Below, in pieces: positions 61,425-64,000 of a stretch of 64,000 nucleotides of DNA. A model generated the notes under the pieces. That model was not told the DNA's origin. It saw only the letters and a program-made list of their open reading frames with translations, and ran no database searches. The stretch lies in contig JACEVL010000098.1 of the NCBI GenBank assembly GCA_020284085.1, positions 1 through 64,000 on the forward strand, given 5' to 3'. The stretch is from Aporrectodea caliginosa. Lineage: Eukaryota > Annelida > Clitellata > Crassiclitellata > Lumbricidae. Within the stretch, counting starts at the first letter, position 1, and each line of letters begins with the position of its first letter. A program made the position numbers and the translations under genes.

Positions 61425-61463
61425 TATATAGCAATGATAAACCTTAAAAGAGGTGTTCAAATC
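61425..61463 (+). promoter_or_regulatory. Promoter-like module heading cassette F
   Basis: TATATAG, 14 bp, then AAAAGAGGTGTTCAAATC. Confidence 0.55.
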
Positions 61464-61640
61464 ATCAGTCAACATCGTTGGCATTATCGATACAGTGGTG
61501 CCTCACGTAACCAACCATTTATGCTGTGCGTAAGTGTCCAGTATTTGGCGACATCTTGTGGCGGCGAAGACCGGTGACTTGGAAATTACATTATGTTACA
61601 ACTTTAATGCGTATTTGATTTTAATTAATCTAGACGCAGT
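61442..61640 (+). repeat. Cassette F
   Basis: TCAGTCAACATCGTTGGCATT, CAACCATTTATGCTGTGCGT and AGTATTTGGCGACATCTTGTG, then GATGACTTGGAAATTAC-like sequence. Confidence 0.55.
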
Positions 61641-61862
61641 AACAGTACCAAAAAATCCGGTTTATCAATGTCGTTCAGTATATTAGTTTATTGAGTAAAC
61701 AATCTGACAAAAAACGCAGAAGTGCTAACATGAGTGATTAAATTTAAGAAAAAAGTTCACAAAGCTGATGACTTTGATGTTGGTATAAATTGTTGCTGAT
61801 AAAGATGAATCTATAAAACCTGTACTATTTGTAAAACAATTAACGCGTGGATATTGAGCGTT

Positions 61863-61903
61863 TATATACCGACACTGAAACTTTTAAAAGAGGTGTGTAA
61901 AAA
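61863..61903 (+). promoter_or_regulatory. Promoter-like module heading cassette H
   Basis: GAGCGTT, TATATAC, 16 bp, then AAAAGAGGTGTGTAAAAAGG. Confidence 0.6.
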
Positions 61904-62168
61904 GGTTAATGTCCGTCAATATTTTGATTGCAGTGGCGCCCTCAGCATCCACGTATTATTTTCATGCAATTGCATCAAGTATTTGATGACATCTTGTGAC
62001 GGAGAGAAACGATAACTTCGAAATTACCTTACAAAATGCAATTACAGACAAACTCAATAATGTTACGAATTCGCAGTTGATTTATGTATAACATAACATT
62101 GATACTGCTATGCAAACTACAGGAATCCGATTGAACTCTTTTAAATCGTTCCCTTATAGGCTATATCC
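61881..62168 (+). repeat. Cassette H, compact copy
   Basis: The clearest complete H unit: plus module, GCAGTGGCGCCCTCAGCATC, GTATTTGATGACATCTTGTG, TTCGAAATTACCTTAC, ATTACAGACAAACTCAATAA, and the minus module at 62129. Only about 290 bp lie between the two TATA boxes. Confidence 0.65.
62129..62168 (-). promoter_or_regulatory. Promoter-like module closing cassette H
   Basis: Reverse motif TTGAACTCTTTTAAATCG, 17 bp, then CTATATCC. Confidence 0.4.
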
Positions 62169-62334
62169 GTGTGGTATGTATGGATCGGATGGAGAATTTT
62201 TAAGATGAGTACGGACACAGCGCTGTAGTTGAAAAAGCTAGATACTTATCTGACTAGATAATGCTTGAACGTGGCTTCAATTGTATTGTTCAAGTTCACA
62301 TTCCAAGATGTTATGTAGACACTTTCACACAAGT

Positions 62335-64000
62335 GTTTCGTCTCTACTTGTCTTGTCTTGTCTTCAACCATCCTCGATCCGAGGGTTGGTCGCTCCATGG
62401 ACAAGTCTTCTCCACCTTTTTCTATCTTCCGTCTCTGTCAACAATCGATGAAAAGGCATATTCATCCACGTGCTTATGTTGTTAAGCCACCCCATTCTCG
62501 GTCTTCCCCGCGTCCTTGCTCCTGGTACAGTTCCCTGTATGATCTCCTTTTCCAGGCAGTTTCCCTGTTTCCTCATCAAATGTCCGAAGTATGTAAGTTT
62601 CCTTCTTTTAATCTGATCAAGTAGGCTTCTTTCCGTTCCTGTTTTCTCTAACACCCACTCATTTGTTCTTTTTTCTATCCATGATACTCTCAGAATCTGT
62701 CTTAGGCATTTCATTTCAAACGCATTTATTCTTTCTTCCTCTTTTTTCTTGATAGTCCAACTTTCACACCCGTATGTTGCCACTGGCCATACCAAAGCCC
62801 TCATGAGTTTCATCTTTGTATCCATCTTTATGTTATGGCTTTTCCATAATTGTTTCAACGTTGTTATTGTATTAAGACCTCTAGCCAACTTCTCTCTTAT
62901 ATCCTTAACGTCTGCTGCATCTTCCGTTATCAAAGATCCCAGATAACGGAATGTGTCTACTTGTTCCAACCTTACTCCTCCTATTTCTATGTTACACGTT
63001 ATCCCTTTTTGTGTCATCACTTTTGTTTTATTCGTATTTATCTTTAGTCCTTTGTTCTCTCCTATTTGTTGTAAACGAGTGACTAGTTCCTGCAGCTCAC
63101 TTTCTGATCCTGCCAGAAGTACTATATCGTCAGCATATCTTAAATTCGTGATTTTCCTTCCTCCTATTCTCACGCCTCCCTCCCAACCTTCTATTACTTC
63201 TCTCATGACCGCTTCTGCCATTATGTTAAACAAGTGTGGTGAAATTACACACCCCTGCCTCACTCCTTTCTTTACTCGGAATCCACTTGACAGTGTTCCT
63301 GCCACCTTTACTTTTGCCTGTTGTTTACAATATAATTTATTCAATAAATTAATAATATGTGCCGGAAAACCCATTTCTGTCATTGTTATCCACAGTTGCT
63401 CATGTGATATACAGTCAAAAGCCTTTGTAAAGTCTACGAAACACATGTACAACGGCTGTTGATGTTCGTTCATTTTCTGCATTATTATCCTGAGATTTAT
63501 AAGTTGATCTCTTGTTCCCCTTCCTCTTCTAAAACCGGCCTGTTCGTCAGATAATTCTGATTCTGTTTTTCTTCTCATTCTTTCCATTATGACCCGAAGA
63601 ATGATTTTACTGGCATGAGAAACTAATGCTATGGTTCTGTAGTTTTCACATTTTCCCATGTCTCCCTTTTTTGGTATAGGTATAAAGATTGAATTCGCCC
63701 AATCCTCAGGCCAATCCCCTGTTTCCCATAACGCTATACATATGCGATGCATTTGATCCAGTGCTGTCTCTCCTGCCGCTTTGAATAGTTCTACTGGTAC
63801 TTCATCCATTCCTGTGCTTTTTCCGTCAGACACCTCCTTCATAGCTCTAGCTATTTCTGATCTTAGCGGAACCGGTTCTTGTGTGTAACTTATCTCCTCT
63901 CTTGTGTTTCCTTCTGTGTCATCATATAACTCTTCACAATATTCTTTCCATCTTTCTGCTATTCCTTCTTTATCTTTAATCATCTCCCCTGATGTTGCCT
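62335..64000 (-). mobile_element. RTE-clade LINE, 3' part, continuing past the window
   Basis: On the minus strand the frame ends at 62364 and is followed at once by (AGACA)n. Lack of a long 3' UTR with a short simple tail is typical of RTE elements. The 5' part, with the apurinic endonuclease, would lie beyond 64000. Confidence 0.85.
62364..64000 (-). CDS. RTE-type endonuclease/reverse transcriptase (partial)
   Basis: An uninterrupted frame of about 545 residues, open at the window edge. An ATG at 63983 is internal, since conserved sequence continues upstream. The domain order is: RERW-type linker (ERWKEYCEELY), RT fingers (IPIPKKGDMGKCENYRTIAL), FRRGRGTRDQL, motif A (MCFVDFTKAFDCI), motif B (GVRQGCVISPHLFN), motif C (LRYADDIVLLA), FRYLGSLI, thumb (ATYGCESWTI), and the RTE-like tail (RGRPRMGWL, DRKRWRRLV). 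All three RT aspartates are present and I see no stop or frameshift, so this copy may be young. It belongs to the RTE/BovB group by these motifs. Confidence 0.9.
   Translation of the reverse strand, partial: ATSGEMIKDKEGIAERWKEYCEELYDDTEGNTREEISYTQEPVPLRSEIARAMKEVSDGKSTGMDEVPVELFKAAGETALDQMHRICIALWETGDWPEDWANSIFIPIPKKGDMGKCENYRTIALVSHASKIILRVIMERMRRKTESELSDEQAGFRRGRGTRDQLINLRIIMQKMNEHQQPLYMCFVDFTKAFDCISHEQLWITMTEMGFPAHIINLLNKLYCKQQAKVKVAGTLSSGFRVKKGVRQGCVISPHLFNIMAEAVMREVIEGWEGGVRIGGRKITNLRYADDIVLLAGSESELQELVTRLQQIGENKGLKINTNKTKVMTQKGITCNIEIGGVRLEQVDTFRYLGSLITEDAADVKDIREKLARGLNTITTLKQLWKSHNIKMDTKMKLMRALVWPVATYGCESWTIKKKEEERINAFEMKCLRQILRVSWIEKRTNEWVLEKTGTERSLLDQIKRRKLTYFGHLMRKQGNCLEKEIIQGTVPGARTRGRPRMGWLNNISTWMNMPFHRLLTETEDRKRWRRLVHGATNPRIEDG

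Overview
The window looks like AT-rich nuclear DNA of a metazoan, most likely a marine or lophotrochozoan-type invertebrate. That is an inference from the retroelement mix (I/Nimb-like, L2/CR1-like, Jockey-type and RTE LINEs, tRNA SINEs, TTAA-specific DNA elements) and the long microsatellites; I cannot name a species. I see no host protein-coding gene. Every reading frame I can identify belongs to a mobile element, and nearly all are truncated or frameshifted.

Under the mobile elements lies a reiterated non-coding landscape. About 55 times, on both strands, the sequence carries a composite 'module': a TATA-like box (TATATAA), a spacer, then a motif close to AAAAGAGGTGTTTAAAATC. The spacer sequence varies widely, but by hand count its length is exactly 16 bp in about 22 copies and 13-17 bp in most others. 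Many plus-strand copies have GCGC or CGCC just before the TATA box. Each module heads a related non-coding cassette, which I call A, B, C, D, F, H, I and J. A module-free block, E, normally follows C. Cassettes recur in roughly the same order (C-E-D-F-H-E'-A-B-J), as if a superunit of several kb had been duplicated some 6-8 times and then diverged. Some modules form divergent pairs about 100-130 bp apart. A repeated set of RNA polymerase promoters driving non-coding transcripts is the most interesting reading; inheritance of an inert repeat is the main alternative.

Layout. 1-8 kb: cassettes B, J, H, E, A; an I/Nimb-like LINE (2506-5729) with a 10-bp target duplication; a relic array of 'AAGATGGCG' units. 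8-20 kb: divergent C modules, a Jockey-type LINE remnant, a perfect-ended internally deleted piggyBac-like element (13092-14108), then A-B-J-C-E-D-F-H. 20-22.3 kb: first copy of a 2.16-kb TTAA element carrying a mirrored array of YY1-like sites. 22-41 kb: cassettes A to J in repeated order with L2 fragments, short SINEs with clear target duplications and microsatellites. 41-50 kb: second Nimb-like copy, L2 fragments, cassettes H, I, C, E. 50-55 kb: third Nimb-like copy, cassette B and the second TTAA element (53067-55229). 55-62 kb: C-E-D-F-H twice more. 62.3 kb to the end: an RTE LINE open reading frame that runs off the window.

Short SINEs, Nimb-like 3' ends and the cassette cores share a GTCGTTAAA-type 3' sequence. 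This suggests that LINE machinery and the cassettes have exchanged sequence.
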